A stretch of 53,459 nt of DNA, taken from the NCBI GenBank assembly GCA_015228875.1, contig JADGCS010000016.1, forward strand, positions 1 to 53,459. Reading direction: 5' to 3'. Below, piece by piece: positions 32,233 through 40,493 of this stretch. Numbering within the stretch: position 1 is the stretch's first letter; the number at the start of each line of letters is the position of its first letter. A program made the translations under genes and the position numbers. This stretch comes from Deltaproteobacteria bacterium. GTDB taxonomy: Bacteria > UBA10199 > JADGCS01. The notes under the pieces were generated by a model, which worked only from the letters and a program-made list of their open reading frames with translations, was not told where the DNA came from and made no database searches.

Positions 32233-32288
32233 GCTCTTTCTCCAATTTTTGATCAAAGGGGATCCCGTGGCTATTTTTTGCTGGGGCG

Positions 32289-32986
32289 CTAACGCAGCGC
32301 TATTTCGACAGGTTTTTGTGCATCAAGGTTTGCTTTCATCGTTATGGCCTCAATCAACTTATCGAAAGGCTCATTGAATTTTTTGACACCTTCGTCTTCC
32401 AACTGTTGTGTGACCTTGTCAATGTTGATCCCGAGTTCCGGCAATTGCGTCAGGATCAAGTGGGCTGGTAACGAGGCAATCCAAAGAGCAATGTCACGTT
32501 GACGTTGATGCCTTCACTGAACAGCTGCTCAATAGCAGAAAGACCCTCAGTGGTCGCCGGAATTTTGATCAACACGTTTGGTCTGTTCAGCGCGGTCCAT
32601 AATCGCCTGGCTTCCTCGATCGTTCCTTTGGTGTTGTGTGCCAAATGAGGATTGACCTCCAAACTCACGTACCCGTCCGCACCATCAGTCTTTTCATACA
32701 AAGACCTAAACTCATCGGCAGCGTTCTGCACATCGCGTTGACTGAGGCTTTCATAAATTGCTTCACTGCTTTTATTGTTCTGTGCCAAGTCACTCATGTC
32801 CTGATCGTAAATAGAACTTTCTGCGATCGCCTTTTCGAAGATGGCTGGATTTGAGGTCATCCCTCGCAACCCATCTTCCTCGATCAAGCGCCTCAGTTCG
32901 CCTTTTACGATGAGATCGCGTCGGATATAATCGAGCCACAGGGATTGGCCGTGAGTTGCCAACTGTTTCAATGGATTATTTTTCAT
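32289..32986 (-). pseudogene. tal: Transaldolase with internal deletion
   Basis: The first 171 residues are a clear TAL-type transaldolase start: SLWLDYIRRDLI, GMTSNPAIFEKAI, LEVNPHLAHNT, NVLIKIPATTEGLSAI, INVNVTLLFGLPRY, including the active-site lysine in IKIPAT. After LPRYQ the frame ends at 32456. A different frame then reads ILTQLPELGINIDKVTQQL and EGVKKFNEPFDKL to a stop at 32289-32291, which is the family's C-terminus. The family is ~360-370 aa, so roughly 130-150 residues are missing. It should be inactive. Next to xfp, the intact gene would have fed pentose-phosphate sugars. Confidence 0.88.
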
Positions 32987-33140
32987 AAACCGATAAACCG
33001 ACCGATTGAGGATACTTATAAAATTATTGCCTCACCATCAGGGGAGACAGGTTTTTGGACTGGGGGATTTCCCTGTCAGGCCAAACTCGGTTTCAAGGCG
33101 TTGGGGGCTTGGTAATGATTTTAACTTGCCATCAGCTGTT

Positions 33141-33158
33141 TATGAGCATATGTTCATA
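33141..33158. promoter_or_regulatory. Near-palindromic operator candidate upstream of DUF134 gene
   Basis: TATGAGCATATGTTCATA is an 18-bp palindrome with a single mismatch pair. It ends four bases before ATG 33163. A DUF134 helix-turn-helix protein could bind here to regulate itself (inference). Confidence 0.4.
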
Positions 33159-33162
33159 ACCT

Positions 33163-33498
33163 ATGCGGCCATGCAAAAAAAGACGCGTTTGTTGCCGTCC
33201 TTGTTCCTCTTATTTCAAGCCTCGTGGTGTCCCCTGTTCATCACTTGATGAGATTATTTTAAAGCACGATGAAATTGAAGCCATCCGATGGGCTGATTTG
33301 AAAGAATTATATCAGGAAGAAGCAGCAAAAAAGATGCGCATATCACGCCCAACGTTTGGCCGCATCATCGACTCAGCCCATAAAAAAATTGCTCACGCTC
33401 TTTTGGAGGGCAAGGCCCTCAGGCTCGATATCGATAACAATGGAGAACTCCATGAAAATCTGTGTCCCCACAAAAAACAACAACGGCCTGCAAAGTGA
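33163..33498 (+). CDS. DUF134-family helix-turn-helix protein
   Basis: 111 aa. Starts RPCKKRRVCCRPCSSYFKPRG, the DUF134 cysteine-rich opening. The helix-turn-helix follows (QEEAAKKMRISRPTFGRII, ~52-70) and the family ending HALLEGKALRLD. It is likely a DNA-binding regulator, often beside NifX/NifB-like proteins. Its 3' end overlaps the next gene by 47 bases in another frame, and the last ~15 residues are non-family. Confidence 0.85.
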   Translation: MRPCKKRRVCCRPCSSYFKPRGVPCSSLDEIILKHDEIEAIRWADLKELYQEEAAKKMRISRPTFGRIIDSAHKKIAHALLEGKALRLDIDNNGELHENLCPHKKQQRPAK

Positions 33499-33829
33499 AG
33501 TCTCTGATCACTTTGGATCAGCCCCATTTTTTTTGATCGTTGATACCAGCACAGCCCAATGCGAAGTCATCACCAACGAAAACCAACACCACAGTCACGG
33601 CATGTGCCAACCCCTGCAAACAATCGGTGGCTATGACTTTGAAGGCATTGTGGTGAGGGGGATTGGACAAGGTGCTTTGAACAAACTTTTGTCTGCCGGA
33701 AAACGTGTTTTGATTTCAGAAACAACCACCGTTCAGGCCTTGGTTGATGAGGTGATTGCTGGCCAATGTCGAGACATTGATCCCTCTCATTCTTGCGGCC
33801 ATCATGGCGGCTGTCATGACCATGAATAA
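33452..33829 (+). CDS. NifX/NifB-type dinitrogenase iron-molybdenum cofactor domain protein
   Basis: 125 aa from ATG 33452 (GGAG upstream). MKICVPTKNNNG, SDHFGSAPFFLIVD and GYDFEGIVVRGIGQGALNKL are the standard NifX-like fold. A His/Cys-rich tail (HSCGHHGGCHDHE) may bind metal. In non-diazotrophs such proteins handle Mo/Fe clusters of unknown use; no nif genes are visible here. Its stop overlaps the next gene's ATG (ATGAATAA). Confidence 0.88.
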   Translation: MKICVPTKNNNGLQSEVSDHFGSAPFFLIVDTSTAQCEVITNENQHHSHGMCQPLQTIGGYDFEGIVVRGIGQGALNKLLSAGKRVLISETTTVQALVDEVIAGQCRDIDPSHSCGHHGGCHDHE

Positions 33830-34103
33830 CAACAAAACCCCTTTAAATTTTTGGCTGGATTTAGCGGCTCTGATTAACCTGATCCTGCTGATCGTCACAG
33901 GTTTCATTATCAAAGTCCTCCTGCCCCCTGGCTCAGGTGGACACGGGCGTGGTGAAGGTTTGACCTTGGTCGGAATGTCTCGACACGAGTGGGGTGACAT
34001 TCATTTTATTTTGGCTCTGTTTTTTGTGGGGCTAATGGTCTGGCATGTGGTCAGGCATTGGAACTGGATTTGCTGTATCTTTAGCAAACACAATAATTCA
34101 TAA
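33816..34103 (+). CDS. DUF4405-like cytochrome b561-type membrane protein
   Basis: About 95 aa (ATG 33816 or 33822). Two to three membrane helices. Helix 1 LDLAALINLILLIVTGFIIK and the later HEWGDIHFILALFFVGLMVWHVVRHWNW carry histidines spaced as in small heme-binding DUF4405 proteins. It probably acts in membrane electron transfer. It is coupled to the NifX-like gene by an overlapping start. Confidence 0.75.
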   Translation: MTMNNNKTPLNFWLDLAALINLILLIVTGFIIKVLLPPGSGGHGRGEGLTLVGMSRHEWGDIHFILALFFVGLMVWHVVRHWNWICCIFSKHNNS

Positions 34104-34147
34104 CCATTTGCGAGCTATGCAATGGTTGTCATCATTGCTGTAATCAA

Positions 34148-34465
34148 ATGACAACAAAACCAAACATCCAAATCAAGGTTATCCCCGAACGCTGCCCACA
34201 AAACCACCCTTGCCCTGCCGTCAAAGTCTGTCCAGTTGGAGCTTTGACCCAAAAAGGGAATGCCGGATCACAGACAATCAATGGGGCAGACACAGCCGCC
34301 ACCTTATACACGATTATCGAGAGTTGCAAAAAAGTTGAAGTTGACCCCACGGTGTTCATGAGACAGGCAATCATGCGCAACAATCGTGGCGAACCGCCCA
34401 TCTCGCCGCTCGAATACGCGCGACAAATCAGAAGTCGCCCCGAAGAAAATCAGCAAAGTCAATGA
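34148..34465 (+). CDS. Chimeric ORF: ferredoxin-like front, IS66-transposase-like tail
   Basis: 105 aa. Residues ~1-37 are a 4Fe-4S ferredoxin start (IPERCPQNHPCPAVKVCPVGAL). The rest lacks the second cysteine set expected of such a ferredoxin. Instead residues ~47-95 (GADTAATLYTIIESCKKVEV, FMRQAI, PISPLEYARQI) resemble the C-terminal end of IS66-family transposases. I infer a ferredoxin gene, originally the fourth gene of the DUF134 operon, fused to a transposase relic by deletion. It may not be functional. Confidence 0.55.
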   Translation: MTTKPNIQIKVIPERCPQNHPCPAVKVCPVGALTQKGNAGSQTINGADTAATLYTIIESCKKVEVDPTVFMRQAIMRNNRGEPPISPLEYARQIRSRPEENQQSQ

Positions 34466-34640
34466 CAGGGCTTAGGCCTGGGTTACAAAAAACCTGCCTA
34501 GGTTCTAGACATAAATTTACTGGCCGTCCCTCGAACTGGCCGTGTTTGAAAATGAAAACAAAAAAACCGATCCGGTTGACAACACCGAATATTTTTTTCA
34601 TGGATCAGCCCTGTGGTCTGTAGACCAAGCCTTTTTGACA

Positions 34641-34661
34641 CCCTTCTCACTTTGAGAAGGG
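34641..34661. terminator. Hairpin between convergent genes
   Basis: CCCTTCTCA-CTT-TGAGAAGGG is a perfect 9-bp stem between the convergent 34148 and glgA genes. No clean U-run follows on either strand, so it is a bidirectional attenuator or terminator candidate only. Confidence 0.35.
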
Positions 34662-34693
34662 ATTTGCGGGGGAGAGGCCCCAGGACGGTGGCA

Positions 34694-35983
34694 TCATTTT
34701 TTTACCACCCTTTGGTAATACTCGTAAGTGGCCTTGGCGATGGCCTGCCAGCCAAACACCGCTTCGACACGTTTGCGGGCGGCCTTTTCGAAGGTGTGGC
34801 GCTTTGCGGGATCTGCAAGGAGTTGATTGATCTCTATTGCAAGTTGCAGTGCGTACTGCGCCGGGTCCCTGGGCTCGGGATCCACATCTGATCTTGCCTC
34901 AAACGGCACAAGCACTCCCGTTTGACCCGGTACAATGATCTCGGGAATACCGCCCACAGCGCTTGCGACAACGGCCGTCTCGCAGGCCATGGCCTCGAGA
35001 TTGATAATGCCAAAAGGTTCATACACCGAGGGACAGCAGAACACGGCGGCGTGCGTGTATAATTGAATCACCTCTTTTTTGGGGACCATTTCTTCGATCC
35101 AGATAATCTTGTCGTGATATTTTTTTGCCTCGTTGACCGCGGCATGCATTTCTTTTGCTATGTCCTGCGTATCCGGCGCCCCCGCACACAGGACAATCTG
35201 CGTGTTTTTACTGATGTGCCTCACCGCATGAACAAGGTGAATAATCCCCTTCTGACGCGTGATCCGTCCCACAAAGAGGACGTACGGGATATCAATATCG
35301 ATACTGTATTTTTTGAGCGCTTCTTTTGATGAGGCGGGCCTGTACTCGTCCAGATCGATGCCATTGTAAATGACCTCTATTTTTGACGCATCGATATTAA
35401 ACAAGTTACTAACTTGACTTTCACGCGGTTGCATTCCTTCATTTTGCGAGGAGTGCACCCGCGCTCCGTCGACTTTGCTATTCATGTATTTAAGCGCGTC
35501 TTTTTTCATCCCCTGCGAGACGGCGATGATGCCGTCGCTCTGCTCCATGGCCATGCGTTCAACCCAGCTGCTCAAATGATAGGCGTTGCCCAGTTGTTCG
35601 ACCTTCCATGGCCTTGAGGGTTCAAAGCTGTGCGTGGTGAGTACCATCGGGATTTGATACAGCTGTCGCGCCACAAGCCCTGCAAAATGGGTGTACCATG
35701 TGTGACAGTGTACGATGTCAGCGTCCTTGAGATTGCCCACCATCCTTAAATTAGTGGAGAGGGCCCCCACTGCCTTTAAAAATCTTGGATCGCCGCACAC
35801 AATGTTTTTATCGGGCGCATGCCCTGTTGCGGTAAGCCTGTTGCCGCCAAGGTTTTGATCGCCAAAACAGTGGACCTCGACATCCATGAAACGGGAGAGT
35901 TCCCGTGTAAGATAATCAACGTGGACACCCGCCCCGCCGTAGATGTTGGGTGGAAATTCGTTGGTAAAAAAGACAACCTTCAT
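34694..35983 (-). CDS. glgA: Glycogen synthase, GT4 type, with a repeat-derived insertion
   Basis: 429 aa. It adds glucosyl units from a nucleotide sugar to alpha-glucan. GT4 landmarks are MKVVFFTNEFPPNIYGGAGVH-type N-terminus, HCHTWYTH, VGRITRQKGI and the E-x7-E element EPFGIINLEAMACETAV with SAVGGIPEI. GGAGGTC precedes ATG 35983. Residues ~167-195 (starting MNSKVDGARVHSSQNEG) are not family sequence; they interrupt KDALKY | FNIDASKIEVIYNGID and correspond to a dispersed DNA repeat. The frame stays open. Whether the insert disturbs activity is unknown; it lies between the two Rossmann lobes, where a loop could be tolerated. Confidence 0.9.
   Translation of the reverse strand: MKVVFFTNEFPPNIYGGAGVHVDYLTRELSRFMDVEVHCFGDQNLGGNRLTATGHAPDKNIVCGDPRFLKAVGALSTNLRMVGNLKDADIVHCHTWYTHFAGLVARQLYQIPMVLTTHSFEPSRPWKVEQLGNAYHLSSWVERMAMEQSDGIIAVSQGMKKDALKYMNSKVDGARVHSSQNEGMQPRESQVSNLFNIDASKIEVIYNGIDLDEYRPASSKEALKKYSIDIDIPYVLFVGRITRQKGIIHLVHAVRHISKNTQIVLCAGAPDTQDIAKEMHAAVNEAKKYHDKIIWIEEMVPKKEVIQLYTHAAVFCCPSVYEPFGIINLEAMACETAVVASAVGGIPEIIVPGQTGVLVPFEARSDVDPEPRDPAQYALQLAIEINQLLADPAKRHTFEKAARKRVEAVFGWQAIAKATYEYYQRVVKK
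35399..35485 (-). repeat. Dispersed palindromic-type repeat, copy C, inside glgA
   Basis: Plus-strand CAAGTTACTAACTTGACTTT aligns with copy B at 36036-36055 (CAAGTGACTAACTTGATTTT), and TTGCATTCCTTCATTTTGCG aligns with B's TTGCGTTCCTTCGTCATGCG. Copy C lacks the ~24-bp CCCCGAAG...GGGGAC block of B. It is a multiple of three and codes 29 extra residues. Confidence 0.75.
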
Positions 35984-36034
35984 GTGCGACCTCCATCCAT
36001 AAAGGCCGTTTCTTAAGATTTAAGGGAGACAAAA

Positions 36035-36140
36035 GCAAGTGACTAACTTGATTTTAATGCCCCGAAGCAAATCCACTTGGGGGACGCGATTGCGTTCCTT
36101 CGTCATGCGAGAAATGCTGCGTCATGCGAGGAACGTCACT
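36035..36140. repeat. Dispersed repeat, copy B, intergenic
   Basis: It lies between glgA and the 685-aa gene. It has the ACTAACTTGA core, a CCCCGAAGCAAATCCACTTGG block shared with copy A, and a palindromic end GTTCCTTCGTCATGCGAG ... CATGCGAGGAAC. It nearly touches the stop of the 685-aa gene (36136). Confidence 0.75.
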
Positions 36141-38193
36141 TTAAACTTGAGACGACACCTTCAAAATCGAGTTCCTCGTCCAAAAATAATTTCATGCGTT
36201 CGTAAACAGCCATGCGGTCGAGTCGATGCGGGGGCTGCGCCTGATAGTGTCTCAGCCCTTTTACCAGCGCATCCACTGACTTTTCCATGCCCGAATAAAC
36301 CCCCTGATAACCTATGTTAACTTTGTGATACGAGACACCTGTTTTTGGAAAAACCTCGCGCCCCCGTACCAGACGCCTGATGCTCTCTGCATGGGCTATG
36401 AGTGCACGAATATCTGCATCGGGCCTCACTTTAAATTTAATCTGCTCAACCAGTCTCTGAACCTGAAAGATCTTCGCGGTCACGTATCCCTTGACCGCAG
36501 CGGCCACCACGGCATTAAGGTCACCTGCCTCAATCCCACGCTCAATCTCACCAACCCTTTCATTAAATTTTTGCACATAACTGCTGAAGGGACTCAGCAG
36601 GCCCTGACCAGAATCAACGACTTTTTTGAGCGGGTCCACCAGCATCCTTGTTAGGATTTCTCTTTGTTTGCCCACGGTGCCCTTGCCCGAAAAAACAGGA
36701 TTATTTTTTGCAGCCTTTAGTGTGTCACACACCACGCGAAAGCCATCAAAGAATCCCTGCATGACCGACTCACCCTCCTCAATCCGCCTTGTGATGAGAA
36801 TCTGATCGTCGTTTGTGGCGGTCTCTATCCCCAAAATCTGCGGGGGACGTCCCTTAAGCTCGCGTAAAACACGCACCATCCTTGCAGCTGCGGCCTTTGG
36901 GTTGAGACGATCCAGCGCGTCATGGATGTCCGCAATCGTCTCCATCAAATCACCACCTGTCCGCTTATAAACATTACTCGCGCGTTCAAGCAGACTCACC
37001 TCGTGGTGTAACTGTTCTGATAACTTTTCCAGCTGAGTCGCGTACGAGGGATCCTGGGCAGAGACCGTCACAAGTCCCAGGTGAATTTTTTCTACACGAC
37101 CAAGCATGGCATCAAGACGCATGCGCTCGTCTGCCTCGTTTGCAGCGGTGTGACCGGCTGCCCGCAGTGCCGTATAGGCATTGGTGAACAGCTGTACAAA
37201 CTTGCGGTCTTGTGGTTTGGGTTGCCTGCCGGAGTGATAAACGTGGAGAAGATAGCCCTGAGATGTTTGCAGAAACCTGTAACTTGGCAAAATATGTCCC
37301 TCACGATCCATGAGTGGTGAGGCACTGCCAAACAGGGAGCGCAGCCCTTCTTCGGCGAGTATCTTCATGAGGAGTCTTTCTTCCTCGCCACGGGCCAGAT
37401 TAATAGGGGCAAGCCCAAGCCGTTTTATAAGATGCACGGGATACCGCTCCGGGAATGTAAGTGCATGATGTAAGTTAAGGGCGTCATATTGTTCCCTTGT
37501 GGCATGTCCCGCGAGTTTAAGGCGAAAGGACGGTACTGAAAAGAGGCCGTGCCAAACCTTCCAGAGTGAGTTGGGAATATTCCAGCCAGCATCGTTTTGC
37601 ATGGCAACCAATCGTCCGTCGGCTGGTCCACGAATGATTCGCGACTCGGGTGGATCAAAGTCTTGCAGCGCAGACATCCCGGCCTCGAGCATCGCAAGAC
37701 GCCTTTCAAGTTTAAGAACTTGCCTGTGCTTGTTTACATAGAACTGCATAATGCGCCCCAGGTTTTTCTTTTCTAACCGCGACAACGCGGCATCACGATC
37801 TGGAGACGCTGGTTCACTTATTAATCTTTGATAGGCTTCAAAAAATTCCTGCTTGCTATCGATTGCGGCCTCGTGACCTGCCAGTACCCGTTGTTCCTCT
37901 GCAACAAGTGCCCTAAGTTTGTGAATCTTTGTTTGAACATGGTCCTGCAATTGGGCGCAATGTTCTCGCGAACGAGCGCTTTTAACACCACCCGACGGGA
38001 TCGCTGCAGAACCTCCACTGAGCAAAGGCTGTGCCGCAAAAAGCCCCCTAAAACAGGGCCCCGCAGATGGAACTCCGTCTGCCACCGAGGCCATTCTAAA
38101 CGCCGCTCCCCCTTCAAGGACCTCCGCAACAGATCCACCATCCACAAACAGCGGCCTCATCACCCCACCATGACCTAAAATTCCATTGATCAT
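36136..38193 (-). CDS. Large orphan protein of unknown function
   Basis: 685 aa from ATG 38193, with AGGAGGGCGAG upstream. No family recognised. There is no signal peptide or membrane helix. Residues ~1-50 are Gly/Ala-rich and low complexity. Residues ~80-160 are a charged coiled coil (LQDHVQTKIHKLRALVAEEQ, LEKKNLGRIMQF, LKLERRLAMLEAG), and further helical stretches follow (~380-440 and ~530-600). A GLFSVPSFRLKLAGH segment is more globular. It resembles cytoplasmic effector-like or structural proteins of this lineage only in style. It stands alone behind copy B. Confidence 0.75.
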   Translation of the reverse strand: MINGILGHGGVMRPLFVDGGSVAEVLEGGAAFRMASVADGVPSAGPCFRGLFAAQPLLSGGSAAIPSGGVKSARSREHCAQLQDHVQTKIHKLRALVAEEQRVLAGHEAAIDSKQEFFEAYQRLISEPASPDRDAALSRLEKKNLGRIMQFYVNKHRQVLKLERRLAMLEAGMSALQDFDPPESRIIRGPADGRLVAMQNDAGWNIPNSLWKVWHGLFSVPSFRLKLAGHATREQYDALNLHHALTFPERYPVHLIKRLGLAPINLARGEEERLLMKILAEEGLRSLFGSASPLMDREGHILPSYRFLQTSQGYLLHVYHSGRQPKPQDRKFVQLFTNAYTALRAAGHTAANEADERMRLDAMLGRVEKIHLGLVTVSAQDPSYATQLEKLSEQLHHEVSLLERASNVYKRTGGDLMETIADIHDALDRLNPKAAAARMVRVLRELKGRPPQILGIETATNDDQILITRRIEEGESVMQGFFDGFRVVCDTLKAAKNNPVFSGKGTVGKQREILTRMLVDPLKKVVDSGQGLLSPFSSYVQKFNERVGEIERGIEAGDLNAVVAAAVKGYVTAKIFQVQRLVEQIKFKVRPDADIRALIAHAESIRRLVRGREVFPKTGVSYHKVNIGYQGVYSGMEKSVDALVKGLRHYQAQPPHRLDRMAVYERMKLFLDEELDFEGVVSSLK

Positions 38194-38288
38194 CTCGCCC
38201 TCCTGAAACAAATCCAAATGTTTTGTGTTTAATAAAAAAAACAAAATGGGACAGAACAAGGATCGCCCTATATAAGGCAAAGTTGCGG

Positions 38289-38299
38289 ATTAACCGGCC
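38289..38299 (+). repeat. Left terminal inverted repeat
   Basis: ATTAACCGGCC, exact inverse of 40494-40504. Confidence 0.65.
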
Positions 38300-38430
38300 A
38301 AAAAGTGAAAAAAGTTTAACTTTTATTATTTTTATTCAGTTTGATTCCTGCCAAAAATCACATTGTATTTTATTCAATTTAACTCAATTTGATTCTTCTT
38401 ATTTTTGATTTCTTCAATGATAATAGTTTG

Positions 38431-38892
38431 ATGTGCATAAAAAAACGCATCGCCCCAAAGTGCAAGAGCTGTGGTCGCTTTTATAAACCAGATCCCAGAA
38501 CCAAGGGAAAACAAGAGACCTGTGGAAGGCCTGAATGCCAGAATAAGAGGAAAAAAGAGTATCTGAAAAGGTGGCGGCAAGACAATCCTGATTATTTCAA
38601 ACAGAAGGATACCTATGAGAGTACCAAAATGTGGCGAAAAAAGAACCCGGACTACCAAAAACAATACCGGGCCCGAAAAAAAGCCCGCGAGATAAAAACC
38701 CAGTGTCGCCCGCAAACCCCTTTAAAATCAGTACGAATCCACCTACGGCTAGAAACCCCCTTGTGCGAGATAAAAACCCAGTGGCTCAAGCTAACCCTTT
38801 CTGGGGGCGAGTTCTGGCTCGACGGGAGCCCTATGCGAGATAAAAACCCAGATAGACCCCCTGAATGCCTATATGTTACCGGGTCGTCATGA
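38431..38892 (+). CDS. Small Zn-ribbon protein of the recombinase element
   Basis: 153 aa from ATG 38431. N-terminal zinc ribbon: KCKSCGRFYKPDPRTKGKQ then TCGRPECQ, a CxxC...CxxxxC pattern, followed by KEYLKRWRQDNPDYFKQ. I recall similar small proteins beside transposase or recombinase genes in deltaproteobacteria; a DNA-binding accessory role is likely. The C-terminal half (after ~residue 85) is low quality and contains the three 17-bp repeats, so the coding part may be shorter. The stop overlaps the next ATG (ATGA). Confidence 0.6.
   Translation: MCIKKRIAPKCKSCGRFYKPDPRTKGKQETCGRPECQNKRKKEYLKRWRQDNPDYFKQKDTYESTKMWRKKNPDYQKQYRARKKAREIKTQCRPQTPLKSVRIHLRLETPLCEIKTQWLKLTLSGGEFWLDGSPMRDKNPDRPPECLYVTGSS
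38687..38851 (+). repeat. Three 17-bp direct repeats
   Basis: GCGAGATAAAAACCCAG occurs identically at 38687-38703, 38765-38781 and 38835-38851 (spacings 78 and 70). They lie just before the recombinase genes and inside the 3' half of the Zn-ribbon gene. They could be binding sites for the element's own DNA-binding proteins. Confidence 0.8.
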
Positions 38893-39341
38893 ATTATCAC
38901 CAGCAAAGATGGGCCAAATCTTATTCCATTGTTGATCATAAACTTTTGCATGATGGCATCTTTCAAAAACTTTCACCGTTTGCGTTGAGTCTGTACCTTT
39001 TTCTGGTGGTCGTCGGTGATCGCTGTGGCAAAAGTTTTTATTCTGAGATCGCCATTCGCAGTATTTTAAAATTTTCCAAAGAGACTTATGACAAGGGGCT
39101 CAGACGTCTTTTTAGACACCGGCGACGAAGCAGTAAAATCTACAGGGCCCATCCCCACCTCTTTCGCCACACTTTCTGTTCAAATCTGATCTCACAAAAT
39201 GTAGCCTTGCCCATCGTACAAAAACTCATGGGTCATGCCGATATCAACGTGACCATGACATACATCCATATGGGTATCGATGATGTTTCTGAAAAATATC
39301 ATCAAGCCATGAAAACGCTAGAAAAGGTTTATGAATGCTAA
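38889..39341 (+). pseudogene. Fusion of a helper (HTH-like) N-terminus to a recombinase C-terminus
   Basis: 150 aa. Residues 1-75 (YSIVDHKLLHDGIFQKLSPF, LSLYLFLVVVGDRCGKSF) resemble helper proteins found beside transposases. From ~residue 76 it becomes the C-terminal half of a tyrosine recombinase: HPHLFRHTFCSNLI (catalytic H90-x-x-R93), QKLMGHAD (H116), MTYIH (Tyr125). The N-terminal DNA-binding domain and first catalytic arginine are absent. A deletion near 39114 probably joined two genes in frame. It overlaps the next recombinase start by 11 bases. Confidence 0.65.
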
Positions 39342-40488
39342 AATCGAAAAACTGGTTCCCAAATGCATGGCAGACTTTCTGAGACAACAATCTGTCGTAG
39401 CCAAACCTTCAACAATTCATTGCTATACGAGGGGTTTGAGACATTTTGAAAGATTCTTGAAAGAAAAATATAAAACTGCCCACATCAAACGAACTCACAT
39501 CGCAGATCTTGAGCAACAGGATGTTGAAAAACTTCTTCTCTACATCAACTCCCTGAACTGTGTGGCATATACAAAAGTGAATTATCTTTTGCAGATCAGG
39601 CTGTATCTCGCTTGGGAACTTCACAAAAAAACAATCAGACCAGAACTGCTGGATTTGCTGGACAGAAAATACTTTCCGAAGGTGCCTGAATATTTGCCAA
39701 GGCCGCTCTCGCTCGAAAATGATCAGAGAATCATCAAGGCATTCAGAACAGCCAAATCGTGTTATGCCCCTTGTTTTCTCCTCTTGAGACTTACAGGCTT
39801 AAGAATAAGCGAGCTTGTCAGTTTGCCCCGGGATTGCACTGTCACCAATCACAACAATGTTACCTTCTTAAAAATACCCCCGGGCAAAATGGATAGAGAA
39901 AGACTGGTCCCTCTTTCGGAGGAGTGTCTTCAGTTGATTCATACCATCAAGGAGCTCTATCCATTAAACATCTACAACAAAGATCCCAATCGTCTATTGG
40001 GGCTTGGTGGTACCGTGAGAGCCGTTGCCTCTTTTCTTGCTGTTCACTTTCATGACATCGTTGGTCCAACCTTGGACCAGGGCAAACGCATTACCTTTCA
40101 TAGACTCAGGCATACCTACGCCACAAGCCTGCTTGCACACGGTGTTGGCATTGTCTCTATCATGAAAATACTGGGGCATCGCAGGGTTGAAATGTCACTG
40201 CGTTACGCTAAAATTTCACCGGCAGATTTGACTGCTGAATACACCAGGGCCATCCTGTCCATACAGAAACGAACAACTGTTATTGATACAACACCTGCCG
40301 ATACATCAGAAAACACACAAGCCCCAGCCGATCTGCTCACAATCCTCTATGCACAAGTCCAAAAGCAACCCTTTGCAAATCCCTCAGCAAAAAGAACCCT
40401 GCTGCAAAGAATCAACAGACTCAAAAAAAGTCTCGTGTCACTCAATCCAAAAAAAACAGAATCACAAACCATGGGAAATATCATGTGA
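39331..40488 (+). CDS. Tyrosine recombinase/integrase, intact
   Basis: 385 aa. An N-terminal SAM-like domain (~10-100) is followed by a catalytic domain with Arg158 (GLRISEL), Lys in KMDRERLVPL, HRLRH (257-261, catalytic H and R), ILGHRRV (His283) and Tyr292 (SLRYAKI). All catalytic residues are present. The C-terminus is extended by ~90 residues. It belongs to the XerC/transposase-like recombinases. It lacks the integron-integrase-specific extra helix, so far as I can see. It lies just inside the right inverted repeat. Confidence 0.9.
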   Translation: MNAKIEKLVPKCMADFLRQQSVVAKPSTIHCYTRGLRHFERFLKEKYKTAHIKRTHIADLEQQDVEKLLLYINSLNCVAYTKVNYLLQIRLYLAWELHKKTIRPELLDLLDRKYFPKVPEYLPRPLSLENDQRIIKAFRTAKSCYAPCFLLLRLTGLRISELVSLPRDCTVTNHNNVTFLKIPPGKMDRERLVPLSEECLQLIHTIKELYPLNIYNKDPNRLLGLGGTVRAVASFLAVHFHDIVGPTLDQGKRITFHRLRHTYATSLLAHGVGIVSIMKILGHRRVEMSLRYAKISPADLTAEYTRAILSIQKRTTVIDTTPADTSENTQAPADLLTILYAQVQKQPFANPSAKRTLLQRINRLKKSLVSLNPKKTESQTMGNIM

Positions 40489-40493
40489 TTATC

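Noticed and set aside
33452-33829. Nitrogen fixation locus
   Set aside because: Only a NifX-like domain is present; such proteins are common in non-fixing bacteria.
38238-38288. Left half of the aldo/keto reductase on the other side of the element
   Set aside because: A minus-strand QLCL- and GDP-like reading next to the left repeat hints at it, but the match is too short and contains a stop.
39331-40488. Integron integrase beside the attC sites
   Set aside because: It has the general tyrosine-recombinase motifs but I see no IntI-specific insertion, and it lies inside a separate inverted-repeat element.
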